From the NCBI GenBank assembly GCA_963849305.1, contig CAWKGV010000002.1:124001-188000 (forward strand): a stretch of 64,000 bases of DNA, written 5' to 3'. Made by a program: the position numbers and the translations under genes. This DNA comes from CAWKGV01 sp963849305 (GTDB lineage Bacteria; Pseudomonadota; Alphaproteobacteria; Acetobacterales; Acetobacteraceae). Positions 32,918 through 41,844 of the stretch are shown piece after piece (position 1 is the stretch's first letter; each line of letters begins with the position of its first letter). The notes beneath the pieces are model-generated. The model worked only from the letters and a program-made list of their open reading frames with translations. It was not told the DNA's origin and did no database searches.

Positions 32918-33070
32918 ATGCAGATTACCACGATCGGTCTGGATCTGGCCAAGCTGCGGCGCAGCGAAGTGCCGGGATTTTTTCAGTTTTTATGGTTGTC
33001 GGAAGCGCTAGCTTGTTCTCCGGTGCTGGCGTCTCGCAATGCTCCCGCAAAATCGGCAGATGCTCCATAA
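32918..33070 (+). pseudogene. 5' remnant of a second IS110-family transposase gene
   Basis: GAGAGGAG and the ATG at 32918 start MQITTIGLDLAK, a very common opening of IS110/IS1111 transposases. It is followed directly by LRRSEVPGFF, which normally lies some 15-20 residues later, and then unrelated sequence to a stop at 33068-33070. So only the first coding scraps survive. It is plus-strand, opposite to the other element. From 33071 to 33152 there is only the leader of the next gene. Confidence 0.6.
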
Positions 33071-33152
33071 GCCGCATTTATGTAAAAACGTAACTCAACC
33101 ACGACTGAGTCTCCTTGGAGGCGTTAGCTGAGGCGACCGGAGGTCCGGGTCT

Positions 33153-34019
33153 ATGGCAAAGGAGGGTCAGTTGCCGGATACGGAAGCCGCCTACCAGGCC
33201 AGTAAGGGCTCCGCGCTGGAGGTTGATCAGGCGTTCTATAAGCGTATCGCGCAGGAGCACGAATTGCGCACGCTGACCGAAACCTTGCTTGTGCCGATCC
33301 GCTCCGGCCGCGCCTGGCGCGTGCCGGCCGGGCATGTGTTCCGGATCATCGCGATCGAGGGGCCGCAGGTCGGGGATCTTAATATATGGAACTACCATAA
33401 TCCCAGGGAGCGGATGTGGGCGTCGCGCACGCGCCAGCTCCAGCGCGCGCATGTCAGCACCTATGATCGCTTGTGGTCCAACCTGCCGTATTTGCGTCCG
33501 CTCGTCACGATCACCGACGATACCCTGGCCGGCTACGTCGTGGACGAGCATGGCGGGCGCGTTCACGACCTGCTCGGCACCCGCTGCGATCCCTATGTCA
33601 ATCGCTTGCTGACGGGAGAGGACTTCCATTTCCACTGCCATTCGAACCTGACACGCGCCGTCGCATCCTACGGGCTCACGGAGTTCGACGTTCACGATGT
33701 GCTCAACGTGTTCCAATGCACTGGTTTGAACGAAAAGGACCAGTATTTCATGCGGGCCTCTCCGGCGAAAAAGGGCGATTATCTGGAGTTCTTCGCCGAG
33801 CTTGACTTGCTCTGCGCGCTCTCGGCCTGCCCCGGAGGCGATCTGTCCGTGCCGCTATGGGGCCCGGACGCCCGCGACCCGATCGGTGTCTGCCGGCCCC
33901 TCGGCGTCGAGATCTACAAGCTGGACGAAACGCTGATCGCGGGCTGGAACCCACCGGAGATCGCCCCCTACAAGGGCTTGCACGGGATGCATGTCGAAAA
34001 AGGGGTATGGGAACGGTGA
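33153..34019 (+). CDS. DUF1989 / urea carboxylase-associated-type protein
   Basis: This 288-residue cytoplasmic protein belongs to the DUF1989 family. The family core is visible as VPIRSGRAWRVPAGHVFRI, EGPQVGDLNIWN, and RTRQLQRAHVSTYDRLWSN. TRCDPYVNRLLTGEDFHFHCHSNL and FDVHDVLNVFQCTGL hold the conserved His/Cys residues thought to bind metal. The family is best known beside urea carboxylase or in guanidine and amine catabolism, but no such enzyme is here. GGAGG precedes the ATG. It leads a co-oriented run with two amidohydrolases, so it may act on the same amide-type substrate. Confidence 0.82.
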   Translation: MAKEGQLPDTEAAYQASKGSALEVDQAFYKRIAQEHELRTLTETLLVPIRSGRAWRVPAGHVFRIIAIEGPQVGDLNIWNYHNPRERMWASRTRQLQRAHVSTYDRLWSNLPYLRPLVTITDDTLAGYVVDEHGGRVHDLLGTRCDPYVNRLLTGEDFHFHCHSNLTRAVASYGLTEFDVHDVLNVFQCTGLNEKDQYFMRASPAKKGDYLEFFAELDLLCALSACPGGDLSVPLWGPDARDPIGVCRPLGVEIYKLDETLIAGWNPPEIAPYKGLHGMHVEKGVWER

Positions 34020-34086
34020 CGTCACCACTCCCGTTCCTTGACGCGAGCCACCACGCCCGGTTCAGTGCCGATCGATAGAGAGACCC

Positions 34087-35154
34087 ATGAGCTTTCCCCG
34101 CGGCGCGATCGACTGCGACATCCACCCGGCGGTCCCCGGCATGAAGGCGCTGCTGCCTTATCTCGACGCACATTGGCGCGAACAGGTCACGACGCGCGGC
34201 ATCGACGGGATGGACCCGATGAGCTTCCCGCCGAACGTGCCGGCCAATTGCCGCCCCGACTGGCGTCCGGCCGCCGGCAAGCCGGGCAGCGACCTGGGCC
34301 TGCTTCGCAGGCACGTGCTCGATGCGTTCGGCACACGGGCGGCGGTCTGCAACTGTCTCTATGCCGCCCCGGCGGCATTCAATCCCGATTTCGGCGCCGC
34401 TTTGGCGGGCGCGATCAACGACTGGATCGCCGCCGAGTGGCTCGATCCCGAGCCCCGGCTGCGCGCCGCCATCGTGGTCTCGCTGCAAGACCCCGAACTG
34501 GCAGTGGCCGAGATCGAGCGGCGCGCCGGCGATAGGCGCTTCGTTCAGGTGTTGGTGCCGGTGGCGGGGGAAACCCCGCTCGGGCGGCGCACTTACTGGC
34601 CGGTTTGGGCGGCGGCGGAGCGGCATCGCCTGCCGCTCTGCATCCATGCCGGCAGCACGATGCGCCACGCCGTCTCGGCCAATGGCTGGCCATCCTACTA
34701 CCTCGAAGACTACGTGCTGATCTCGCATGCCTTCCAGGCGCAGTTGCTGAGCCTGGTCGCCGAGGGCGTGTTCACCAAGTTCCCGAACCTGACCGTGGTG
34801 CTGGCCGAGTCCGGGTTCACCTGGCTGCCGCAGTTCATGTGGCGGCAGGTGAAGACCTGGCGGGCGCTGCGCGCCGAGATCCCGTGGGTCGATCGCTCGC
34901 CCGCCGAGATCATCCGCGACAACGTTCGCATCACCTTGCAACCGGCCGACGCGCCGCCCGACCCGGCGGCGCTCGAAGCGATCCTCGATCAGATCGGCAC
35001 CGACCAATTCCTGCTGTTCTCCACCGACTACCCGCATTGGCAATTCGATGGCGACGAGGCCCTGCCCGCCGGCTTGCCCGAGCCGCTCATGCGCAAGATG
35101 TTGGTGGATAACGCGCTGGAGACCTATCCGCGTCTTAAGGAGACCGTGGCATGA
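34087..35154 (+). CDS. Amidohydrolase-family (amidohydro_2 / ACMSD-like) protein, first of a tandem pair
   Basis: This is a TIM-barrel metal hydrolase or decarboxylase of 355 residues. The N-terminal metal motif appears as IDCDIHPAVPG (DxH, where ACMSD has HxH). Further ligands are LCIHAGST (His), VLISHAFQAQ (His) and FSTDYPHWQ (Asp plus DYPH). These place it in the amidohydro_2 branch with ACMSD and gamma-resorcylate decarboxylase relatives. It ends in an ATGA overlap with the next paralogue. No signal peptide. The substrate is unknown. The Rieske protein downstream suggests an aromatic or N-heterocyclic pathway. Confidence 0.87.
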   Translation: MSFPRGAIDCDIHPAVPGMKALLPYLDAHWREQVTTRGIDGMDPMSFPPNVPANCRPDWRPAAGKPGSDLGLLRRHVLDAFGTRAAVCNCLYAAPAAFNPDFGAALAGAINDWIAAEWLDPEPRLRAAIVVSLQDPELAVAEIERRAGDRRFVQVLVPVAGETPLGRRTYWPVWAAAERHRLPLCIHAGSTMRHAVSANGWPSYYLEDYVLISHAFQAQLLSLVAEGVFTKFPNLTVVLAESGFTWLPQFMWRQVKTWRALRAEIPWVDRSPAEIIRDNVRITLQPADAPPDPAALEAILDQIGTDQFLLFSTDYPHWQFDGDEALPAGLPEPLMRKMLVDNALETYPRLKETVA

Positions 35155-36254
35155 GCCAAGCCCTGCTCGACCGCGCACGCGATACGCCCGCGAAGCTCGG
35201 CGTGATCGATTGCGACGTGCACCACGCGCTGCGCTCGCCCAAGGACTTGCACCCCTATCTCAGCGTCCGCTGGCGCGAGCACCTGCAAACCTATGGCAGC
35301 CGCACCCCGGTGCCGTTCGTCGCCAGCTCGTCTTATCCCAAATCGGCGCCGGCCTTGTCGCGTCACGATTCCTGGCCGCCCGGCGGCGGGCCGCCGGGCT
35401 CGGACCTGAAATTCCTGCAACAGCAGTTGCTTGACCGCTACGGCATCGAGACCGGGTTCCTGCACCTCCTCTCCATTACCGGAATGGACCAGCGCAACCA
35501 GGAATTCGGCGCCGCGATCTGCCGGGCGATCAACGACTGGCAATTCCATGAGTGGACCCAGCAAGACCAGCGGCTGAAAGCCGCCATCGTGGTGCCGGGC
35601 GAGGACGCGGCGGCGGCAGTGGCAGAGATCGAGCGCTGGGCCGGCAACTCGGATTTCGCGCAGGTCTCGTTGCTCACCCACGCGATCGAGCCGCTCGGCC
35701 GGCGCCGCTACTGGCCGATCTACGAAGCGGCGGCGGCGCACAACTTGCCGATCGGGTTGCACGTCTCCGGCAACAACGGTCGCGCCGTAACGCCCGCGGG
35801 CTGGCCGGCCACTTACGCCGAGTGGCACCAGGAGGTGGCGATCTCGCAGCAGGCGGTGGTGGCGAGCCTGGTCTGCGAGGGGGTGCTGGCGCGCAATCCC
35901 GGACTGCGGGTGGTGATCGTCGAGGCGGGGCTCGCCTGGGTGCCTTCGCTTTGCTGGCGGCTTGACCGGCACTGGGCGCGGATGAAGGACGAGGTGCCAC
36001 ATCTCGATGCACCGCCCTCGTCCTATATCCGCCGGCAAATGTGGTTCACCACCCAGCCGCTCGATGAGCCCGAGCGGCCCGAGGACATCCTGAAGGTGCT
36101 CGACTGGCTCGGCTGGGACCGCATCCTGTTCGCCACCGACTACCCGCACTGGGACTTCGATGACCCGGAGACGGCGTTCAAGGTGCGTATGACCGAGGCG
36201 CAGCGGCGCATGGTGTTCCGCGACAACGCTCGCGCGGCCTATGGCCTGGCCTAA
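35151..36254 (+). CDS. Amidohydrolase-family protein, second of a tandem pair
   Basis: This paralogue of the preceding gene has 367 residues and the same ligand series: VIDCDVHHALRS, IGLHVSGNNG, a His in EWHQEVAISQQAV and FATDYPHWDF near the C-terminus. The two proteins align over their whole length by eye (YWPIYEAAAAH with YWPVWAAAERH, and so on), pointing to an old tandem duplication. They may form a heteromer or act on consecutive intermediates. Translation is coupled through the 4-bp overlap. The Rieske gene starts 30 bp downstream. Confidence 0.87.
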   Translation: MSQALLDRARDTPAKLGVIDCDVHHALRSPKDLHPYLSVRWREHLQTYGSRTPVPFVASSSYPKSAPALSRHDSWPPGGGPPGSDLKFLQQQLLDRYGIETGFLHLLSITGMDQRNQEFGAAICRAINDWQFHEWTQQDQRLKAAIVVPGEDAAAAVAEIERWAGNSDFAQVSLLTHAIEPLGRRRYWPIYEAAAAHNLPIGLHVSGNNGRAVTPAGWPATYAEWHQEVAISQQAVVASLVCEGVLARNPGLRVVIVEAGLAWVPSLCWRLDRHWARMKDEVPHLDAPPSSYIRRQMWFTTQPLDEPERPEDILKVLDWLGWDRILFATDYPHWDFDDPETAFKVRMTEAQRRMVFRDNARAAYGLA

Positions 36255-36284
36255 GCGGCGCCACGGCGGGAGCGGCGCGCCGCC

Positions 36285-36698
36285 ATGAGCAAGCATGTCG
36301 TTGCACGGCTGGCCGAGCTGCCGCCCGGAGAGCGCAAGCTGGTCACGGTGCGCGGCCGGCCGATCGCCATCTTCAACGTCAACGGCGAGTTCTTCGGCCT
36401 GCTCAACCGCTGCCCGCACCAGGGCGGTCCGTTATCCGAGGGCGTGCTGACCGGCCTGATCGAATCCGACGAGCCGGGCTCGTATCGCTACTCCCGCGCC
36501 GGGGAGATCCTTCGCTGCCCGTGGCACGGCTGGGAGTTCGACATCCGCACCGGCCAGTCCTGGTGCGACCCGAAGAAAATTTCCGTAAGAAACTATCCAG
36601 TGGAAGTCGCACCCGGTCAGCGGGTCGTGCAAGGTCCGTACGTAGCGGAGACGGTGCCCGTGGCGGTCGAGGAAGACTACGTGGTGATCGAGGTTTGA
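36285..36698 (+). CDS. Rieske-type [2Fe-2S] ferredoxin
   Basis: This 137-residue soluble Rieske protein has cluster ligands NRCPHQGGPLSEG (Cys, His) and RCPWHGWEFD (Cys, His) with a long spacer of about 50 residues between them, including GLIESDEPGSYRYSRAGE. The long spacer is known from Rieske proteins of this size that sit with amidohydrolases. No catalytic non-heme iron domain and no membrane anchor are present, so it is an electron carrier or small Rieske subunit. It could supply electrons to an oxygenase encoded elsewhere, or bind with the amidohydrolases. Confidence 0.9.
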   Translation: MSKHVVARLAELPPGERKLVTVRGRPIAIFNVNGEFFGLLNRCPHQGGPLSEGVLTGLIESDEPGSYRYSRAGEILRCPWHGWEFDIRTGQSWCDPKKISVRNYPVEVAPGQRVVQGPYVAETVPVAVEEDYVVIEV

Positions 36699-36711
36699 GG
36701 GAGTGCCAGGA

Positions 36712-36918
36712 ATGAAGCTCAGTGCCAGAAACCAGATCAAGGGCAAAATCGCCAGCGTGCAGAAGGGGGCGACGACCTCGCATGTGCGCCTAGACATCGG
36801 CAACGGCGTGGTGATCACGTCGTCCATCACCAACGAGGCGGTGGACGAGTTGGGCCTGAAGACGGGCGACGAGGCGATCGCGGTGATCAAGGCATCGGAC
36901 GTGATGGTGGCGAAGTAG
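36712..36918 (+). CDS. Mop/TOBE-domain molybdate-binding protein (molbindin)
   Basis: This 68-residue molbindin has SARNQIKGKIASVQKG, ATTSHVRLDIGNGVVITSSI and VDELGLKTGDEAIAVIKAS, the full Mop/TOBE repeat. Such proteins assemble as hexamers and store or deliver molybdate. The ATG at 36712 has GAGGGAG upstream. It is followed with no gap by a gene for a molybdopterin-oxidoreductase-like exported protein, so the pair probably concerns molybdenum enzymes. Confidence 0.9.
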   Translation: MKLSARNQIKGKIASVQKGATTSHVRLDIGNGVVITSSITNEAVDELGLKTGDEAIAVIKASDVMVAK

Positions 36919-37425
36919 GTGCGGCTGCCCCGGACCCTACCGTGGAGGCTGGGCCGGCGCGCGGTGCTCGGCGCGGCGCTGCTGATGGCTGTTGCCGCGG
37001 GGCCGACGACCGAGCCCGGGCTGGCCATCGTCGGCCATGTTCGGCTCGAGCTGCGGGTCACCGCGCACGACCTGCGCCAGATGGCGCCGGTCGAGGAGCG
37101 CGTTTCGTTCCTCGCCGAACACGGCGAAAAAACCGCCACCTATCAAGGCGTGCTGCTCTGGACCCTGCTGGAGCAAGCCGGCGCCTTCAATTCGTCCAAG
37201 CCGCGCAGCCGGGTGCCGGAGGTGATCTTCGTTACCGGCCGGGACGGCTTTACGGCGGCACTTGCGCTGGCCGAACTCGATCCCTCCTTCGAGGATAAGA
37301 AGGTACTCATCGCCTATGCGGCTGATGGCGTGGCGTTGCCGGACGGTCAACTTCGCCTCGTGCTACCCGGCGACCGTCGCGGCGGACGCAGTGTGCGCGA
37401 CCTGGTTCGGATCGAGGTCCGCTGA
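36919..37425 (+). CDS. Exported molybdopterin-oxidoreductase-like small protein
   Basis: This 168-residue protein starts at the GTG that immediately follows the molbindin stop. The basic N-terminus LPWRLGRRAVLGAALLMAVAAG is a signal peptide with an RR pair. The mature part (VTAHDLRQMAPVEERVSF, TYQGVLLWTLLEQAGA, then VIFVTGRDGFTAALALAELDP and LPDGQLRLVLPGD) matches the fold of the oxidoreductase molybdopterin-binding domain in a short form without the pterin-ligating Cys. Its role is probably as an accessory or binding protein, not an enzyme. Confidence 0.75.
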   Translation: MRLPRTLPWRLGRRAVLGAALLMAVAAGPTTEPGLAIVGHVRLELRVTAHDLRQMAPVEERVSFLAEHGEKTATYQGVLLWTLLEQAGAFNSSKPRSRVPEVIFVTGRDGFTAALALAELDPSFEDKKVLIAYAADGVALPDGQLRLVLPGDRRGGRSVRDLVRIEVR

Positions 37426-37560
37426 CCTCTCTGGTCCCGCACGCGTGTGCATCGGCATCGCGACCGGCAGCGGTCCTCCAAAGCGCCGCGAAACGTCCAT
37501 CAATCAGGAATCCCGTCGTTGACGATACCGCGACCGAACTTATCGAGCTGTTGGGTAGCC

Positions 37561-38838
37561 ATGCTGTTGCTCGCCGGTCAGGGCGGCTATTTGCTGCCGT
37601 CCGGCTATCTCCACACCAGAGGCAACCAGATCGTCGATGACAACAACATCCCGGTGCGCATCGATGCGGTTGGGTGGTGGGGTGCGAATGCGGCGGGTGG
37701 CGCACTCCAGGGGCTGGCGAACACCAGCTACCGGACCCTCATGAACGACGCGAAGGCGGACGGGTTCAACACGCTGCGGATCGCCTGGGGTGATTCGACC
37801 CTGAATCAAATTCCTCAGTCGGGTCAGATCAATTACTCGCAGAACTCGAACCTACGGGGTCTGAGCAACCTGCAAATTTTCCAGAAGGTGGTCGCCTATG
37901 CCGGCCAGATCGGTCTGAGGGTAATCTTCGATCACCATGATAATGACGGGCAAGCCGGTCAGCAGGCGAATGGGCTCTGGTTCGACAGCGGACCCGGCAG
38001 CGACGGCACCGATGGCCGTGGGACAACCGGCACAGTAACGGCCCAGCAGTTCCAACGGGACTGGGTGGCTCTCGCGAGCACCTTCAAGGGCAATTCCACG
38101 GTCATTGGCTACGACCTCGACAACGAGCCCACCTCGGTCGGCCACATCAACTGGGGCCAGGGCGGTCCGACCGACATCCAGGCGATGTATTCCATCGTCG
38201 GCAGCGCGGTCGAGGCGGCCGATCCCGGCGCCCTGATCATCGCCGAGGGGCCGCAGGAATACGGCGCGCCCCGCCGAGGCTCCGGGATGGACCCGAACGT
38301 GGCCGCCCCCGAGGGCAATCTCACAGGCGTGAAAACCAAGCCGGTGCGGATCACCGTCGACGGGCAGGCGGTCATCAACGAGGTGGTCTATTCGGTCCAT
38401 GAATACCCGTACGGTATTTCCGGTGTTCGGCCCGACTCCGGCCCCGTCGCGATCCAGCGGATGAACCGCGCTTGGGGCTTCGTGGAGACCGACAACATCG
38501 CGCCCGTATGGGTCGGCGAAATGGGCTCTAGCCTCGATGGCACCAACGACGGCAACCCCGAAAGCGTGGCCGGCGAGCAAGCCTGGGCCAACACCATGAT
38601 CGGCTACTTCGATGGCCAGGACGGTGCGCAAGGAGGCCCGACCTTCTCCGGCGACCAGCAGGGCATCGGCACCGGCTGGTGGTGGCTCGGCAGCGGCGGG
38701 TCTCCGGACGGCATCCTGACCCGGTACGGCGGGTCCACGCCGAGCTTCAACATCGCTCAGCAGGCCGTCACCGATCAGCTCGTGTTCGTGCCCAAGGGTG
38801 GCGCCAAGAGCACCGGCTGGCGGGCGGGGCCTAAGTAG
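37561..38838 (+). CDS. Glycoside hydrolase family 5 (endoglucanase-like), copy 1
   Basis: This GH5 cellulase-type enzyme is about 425 residues. GYLHTRGNQIVDDNNIPVRI opens the barrel, then FNTLRIAWGD, IGLRVIFDHHDND, and the acid/base Glu in GYDLDNEP. VVYSVHEYPYG follows, and the nucleophile Glu is in APVWVGEMGSSL. The ending GGPTFSGDQQGIGTGWWWLGSG is shared with the second copy at 58031-59284. The start is uncertain. ATG 37561 is used, TTG 37519 and GTG 37447 are open alternatives, and none gives a convincing signal peptide, unusual for a glucanase. No carbohydrate-binding module. Substrate is probably a beta-1,4-glucan or exopolysaccharide backbone. Confidence 0.88.
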   Translation: MLLLAGQGGYLLPSGYLHTRGNQIVDDNNIPVRIDAVGWWGANAAGGALQGLANTSYRTLMNDAKADGFNTLRIAWGDSTLNQIPQSGQINYSQNSNLRGLSNLQIFQKVVAYAGQIGLRVIFDHHDNDGQAGQQANGLWFDSGPGSDGTDGRGTTGTVTAQQFQRDWVALASTFKGNSTVIGYDLDNEPTSVGHINWGQGGPTDIQAMYSIVGSAVEAADPGALIIAEGPQEYGAPRRGSGMDPNVAAPEGNLTGVKTKPVRITVDGQAVINEVVYSVHEYPYGISGVRPDSGPVAIQRMNRAWGFVETDNIAPVWVGEMGSSLDGTNDGNPESVAGEQAWANTMIGYFDGQDGAQGGPTFSGDQQGIGTGWWWLGSGGSPDGILTRYGGSTPSFNIAQQAVTDQLVFVPKGGAKSTGWRAGPK

Positions 38839-38843
38839 GCCCC
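38826..38843 (+). terminator. Hairpin spanning the GH5 stop codon
   Basis: GGGGCCT (38826-38832) and AGGCCCC (38837-38843) form a perfect 7-bp stem with an AAGT loop. The TAG stop of the GH5 gene is at its right side. It lies between two convergent genes and could serve as a bidirectional terminator, though no T run follows. Confidence 0.45.
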
Positions 38844-38859
38844 ACCCGTCCCGTTGGTA

Positions 38860-40470
38860 TCAGCCGTTCCCTGCCTCGGCGTTGCCGCTGTTCAGGTTCA
38901 CCGCCACGAAGGCTGGCTGGCCGTTGCGGATGATCCGCAACGCCAGAGCGTTATGGTCGTGTTGCAGCGCCTCGCGGATCGCCTTCGTTGCCGAGGCGGG
39001 ATCATGCACCGAATGGGTGCCGACACCCACGATCACGTCGCCTGCCTGAATCCCGGCCTGCTCCGCCGGCGATCCTGGCTTTACCCGCGTCACGACCGCG
39101 CCCTGAGTTCCGCTCGGCAAGTCAAGCTGGCTCGCGAGGTCCGGGGAGACTGGCCCGAGTGCCACGCCCACCTTGGGCTCCTGCGAGTGCGGCTGGCTCC
39201 CGCCGCCCGCCCGGGCCATCTGCTGCTCGCTCGGCAATTCCGCGACCTTGACGTCGACCGTCTCATCGTGCCCGTCGCGGATCACGCTGAGATGCGCCTC
39301 GTCGCCCGGCTTAACGCTGGCAATGTCCATGGCCAGAGCACGCGGATCCTTGATCGACTGGCCGTTGACCGAACGAATCACGTCGCCCGGCTGGATGCCG
39401 CCCTGCGATGCCGGGGTGTTCGGTTCCACCGCGGCAACCAGCGCCCCGCCCGGTTGCGCCAGGCCGAGCGCCTTCGACATCGCATCCGTGACCGGCTGCG
39501 CCTCGACGCCGAGATAGCCGCGCGTGACGTGACCATACTGCTCGAGATCGGAGGAGATCCGCTTGATCACGTCCGACGGGATGGCGAAGCCGATGCCGAT
39601 CGAGCCGCCGGAAGGCGATAGGATCGCGGTGTCCATGCCGACCACCTTGCCGTCCTGGGTGATCAGCGGTCCGCCGGAATTGCCTTGGTTGATCGGCGCA
39701 TCGACTTGCAGAAAATCGTCATACGGCCCGGCGCCGATGCTGCGTCCGGTGGCCGAGACGATGCCCGCGGTCACGGTCTCGGATAGCCCGAACGGGTTGC
39801 CGATGGCGATCACCCATTCGCCCGGCTGCACGTCGGCCGAGTTGCCAAGCTTGAGGTAGGGTAGCGGATGATGCGCGTTCACCTTCAGCAGCGCGATGTC
39901 AGTGCGCGGATCGGTGCCGATCACTTTGGCGGACAGCTTATCGCCGTTCGACATCGTGACCTCGAGCCGCTGTGCGTCCTTCACCACATGGTTGTTGGTG
40001 ACGATCAGGCCATCCGGCTGGATGATGAAGCCGGACCCGCGCGCCTCGACCGCGTGCTCCTGCGGTCCTTGCGGACCTTGCGGGTTCATGTGGTTGAACG
40101 GGAACTGGTTAAATGGGAAAGGTAGCGACGGCTGGTTCGGCTGTTGCTCGTTTGGCTGCATCTCCTCATCGGCGACCGCCGGGGTGTTCTTGAGGTAGTT
40201 GGTTACTGAAACGACCGCCGGCTTCACCTGTTTGACCAGGTCAACGAAGCTCGGAATTTGCTGCGGCATCGCTTGCGTCGGGTTAATCGGCGGCGGCTTC
40301 TGCTGGTTTGGCTGCGCCGTGGTATTGCCCGTGCTTTGTTGCCCCGCCTCAGGCGCCGCGATGCCTGGCGTAATGGTGGCGAGGCCACCAAGCGATGTGC
40401 CGGCGAGCAGGGCGGCGGCGAGCGCGGTCCGCAGCCACGGCCGGCCGGCGATGCCCTTCTGGTTGGTCAT
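38860..40470 (-). CDS. DegP/HtrA-family periplasmic serine protease (Do-like), copy 2
   Basis: This is a 536-residue HtrA-family protease. A basic N-terminus with WLRTALAAALLAGTSLGGLA is the signal peptide. It is followed by a Gln/Pro-rich linker (residues 40-75) and a second Pro/Asn/Gln-rich insertion (residues 103-140). The catalytic triad is His161 (TNNHVVKDA), Asp191 (DPRTDIALLKV) and Ser265 (GNSGGP). Two PDZ domains follow. AAGGAG precedes the ATG. A GACATA-CGAAA-TATGTC dyad at 40530-40546 lies in the leader. The N-terminal low-complexity linkers set it apart from the copy at 945-2462. Confidence 0.95.
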   Translation of the reverse strand: MTNQKGIAGRPWLRTALAAALLAGTSLGGLATITPGIAAPEAGQQSTGNTTAQPNQQKPPPINPTQAMPQQIPSFVDLVKQVKPAVVSVTNYLKNTPAVADEEMQPNEQQPNQPSLPFPFNQFPFNHMNPQGPQGPQEHAVEARGSGFIIQPDGLIVTNNHVVKDAQRLEVTMSNGDKLSAKVIGTDPRTDIALLKVNAHHPLPYLKLGNSADVQPGEWVIAIGNPFGLSETVTAGIVSATGRSIGAGPYDDFLQVDAPINQGNSGGPLITQDGKVVGMDTAILSPSGGSIGIGFAIPSDVIKRISSDLEQYGHVTRGYLGVEAQPVTDAMSKALGLAQPGGALVAAVEPNTPASQGGIQPGDVIRSVNGQSIKDPRALAMDIASVKPGDEAHLSVIRDGHDETVDVKVAELPSEQQMARAGGGSQPHSQEPKVGVALGPVSPDLASQLDLPSGTQGAVVTRVKPGSPAEQAGIQAGDVIVGVGTHSVHDPASATKAIREALQHDHNALALRIIRNGQPAFVAVNLNSGNAEAGNG

Positions 40471-40675
40471 GAGAACTCCTTTTAAGATAAACCCGTGCGG
40501 CTGCGCGAGGGGCAGGCCGCGACGCGCGAGACATACGAAATATGTCGTGGTTGGTCTCGGGCTGGAGCGATTAAACCCCAGCCACGTTCATGAAACTCTG
40601 GTCATTCACGCTGACCGTCCAACAAAGGTCCGCTACTCGCGTTGCAAGCGGTCCCGCAGTCGTGAAGCCGTGCTT

Positions 40676-41623
40676 CTAAACCGGCATCGTCCGTCGCTGA
40701 TGGGCGCGACCGATCAGCGCCACCTCCTCGCGGTCTCCGGCAATGACGCGGACGCCTTCATCGAGCCGGGCCCGAATGCTGTCCGCGCCGCATCCTTCCA
40801 GGAACGCCACCCGGTTCCGCCGGCACGCGGCGAAGATGCGTGACCGCGCCTCCCTCATTTCGGGCGGATAGGGCTCGCGCGGGACATCCGGATAACCGAG
40901 CGACAGGCCAAGATCGCCCGGCCCCATCTCGGCGAAGCCGAGACCGGGCACGGCCAGGATCTCCTCGCAGTGCGCCACGCCCTCCGGGCTTTCCAGCTTG
41001 ACCCCGAGCAGCAGCTCGCCGCTGGGGTTGAGCGGCCATGGGTCGCATCGCTCCAGATATTCGCGCGGTGTCAGGCCCCAAATCGGCGCCGCGGTAGCCT
41101 CCGAGCCGCGACCGCGCGCACCAATTCCAAGCGCCGCGTCGGCGCGCGCGCCGTTTGTGCTGGCGCCGCGCATTCGCGCCACGGGCGAAGGGATGGCCGG
41201 GTCGATGCCGCGCGTCTGATGCGGGTAGCGGCAGGATTCGACGAAGGCGCGCACCGCCCGCGCATCCTCGGCTTGGCACAGCAGGACGCCATGTACACCG
41301 CGCCCGAGGATCTGGCGGAACTGCCAGGCATTGTAACGAACGTTGTCGGCATCGGTGCCATTCACCGGCGCCTCGACGATCACCGCCGGCGTGCGATGCC
41401 CGGAGCGGGTCGGCCCGGCATCGAGCAAGCCGCCCATGTACTCGGCAAGCCCGCTCATGTCGAACGCGCCGTGCTCCATGCCGATATTGATGTAGTCGGC
41501 CCAGGTGCGCGCGTCCTCCCGGCCCCGCATCCGGGTCAGCACATGCCCCGAATGACCGCCGGTGTAGTAAATCGCTTGACCCTGCTCCAACAGCTCGATC
41601 GCCCGATTGATCCGGCTGGGCAC
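40676..41623 (-). CDS. HpcH/HpaI aldolase / citrate lyase-family protein
   Basis: This aldolase of the class II HpcH/HpaI type has about 315 residues. Residues SGLAEYMGGLLDAG, IVEAPVNGTDADNVRYNAWQF, GVHGVLLCQAEDARAVRAFVE, and LLLGVKLESPEGVAHCEEILAVPGLGFAEMGPGDLGLSLG match the family. The E-x-G-x-GDL loop holds the metal ligands. GAGG lies 5 nt before the GTG at 41623, preferred over the GTG at 41650. It would split or form a 2-keto acid with pyruvate or glyoxylate. The 150-residue position has an extra RMRGAS insertion. The 205 bp upstream of degP hold only that gene's leader. Confidence 0.82.
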   Translation of the reverse strand: MPSRINRAIELLEQGQAIYYTGGHSGHVLTRMRGREDARTWADYINIGMEHGAFDMSGLAEYMGGLLDAGPTRSGHRTPAVIVEAPVNGTDADNVRYNAWQFRQILGRGVHGVLLCQAEDARAVRAFVESCRYPHQTRGIDPAIPSPVARMRGASTNGARADAALGIGARGRGSEATAAPIWGLTPREYLERCDPWPLNPSGELLLGVKLESPEGVAHCEEILAVPGLGFAEMGPGDLGLSLGYPDVPREPYPPEMREARSRIFAACRRNRVAFLEGCGADSIRARLDEGVRVIAGDREEVALIGRAHQRRTMPV

Positions 41624-41844
41624 TGTCCTCGCCTCCTCCGCCGAGTGCACGCGCGCAGCCTAAAGGGACGGCGGGTAAGGCGCCAGCGATGGTCGTTAGC
41701 AGAACCGCGAATAACGGCATGGCGCGAAAGCCAGGCAGTGGCGTGGTTGCTCACAGAATGGCGAGCAACATGTGTGGGCTGCATCCAACCGAAGGTCGGC
41801 GAGCGAAGGCGGGACACAGCAGGCGTGACAGAAGGAGACCCGAG

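Noticed and set aside
40530..40546. GACATA-CGAAA-TATGTC dyad upstream of the second degP as a heat-shock (CIRCE) element
   Set aside because: Too short and does not match CIRCE (TTAGCACTC-N9-GAGTGCTAA). Mentioned only as a dyad.
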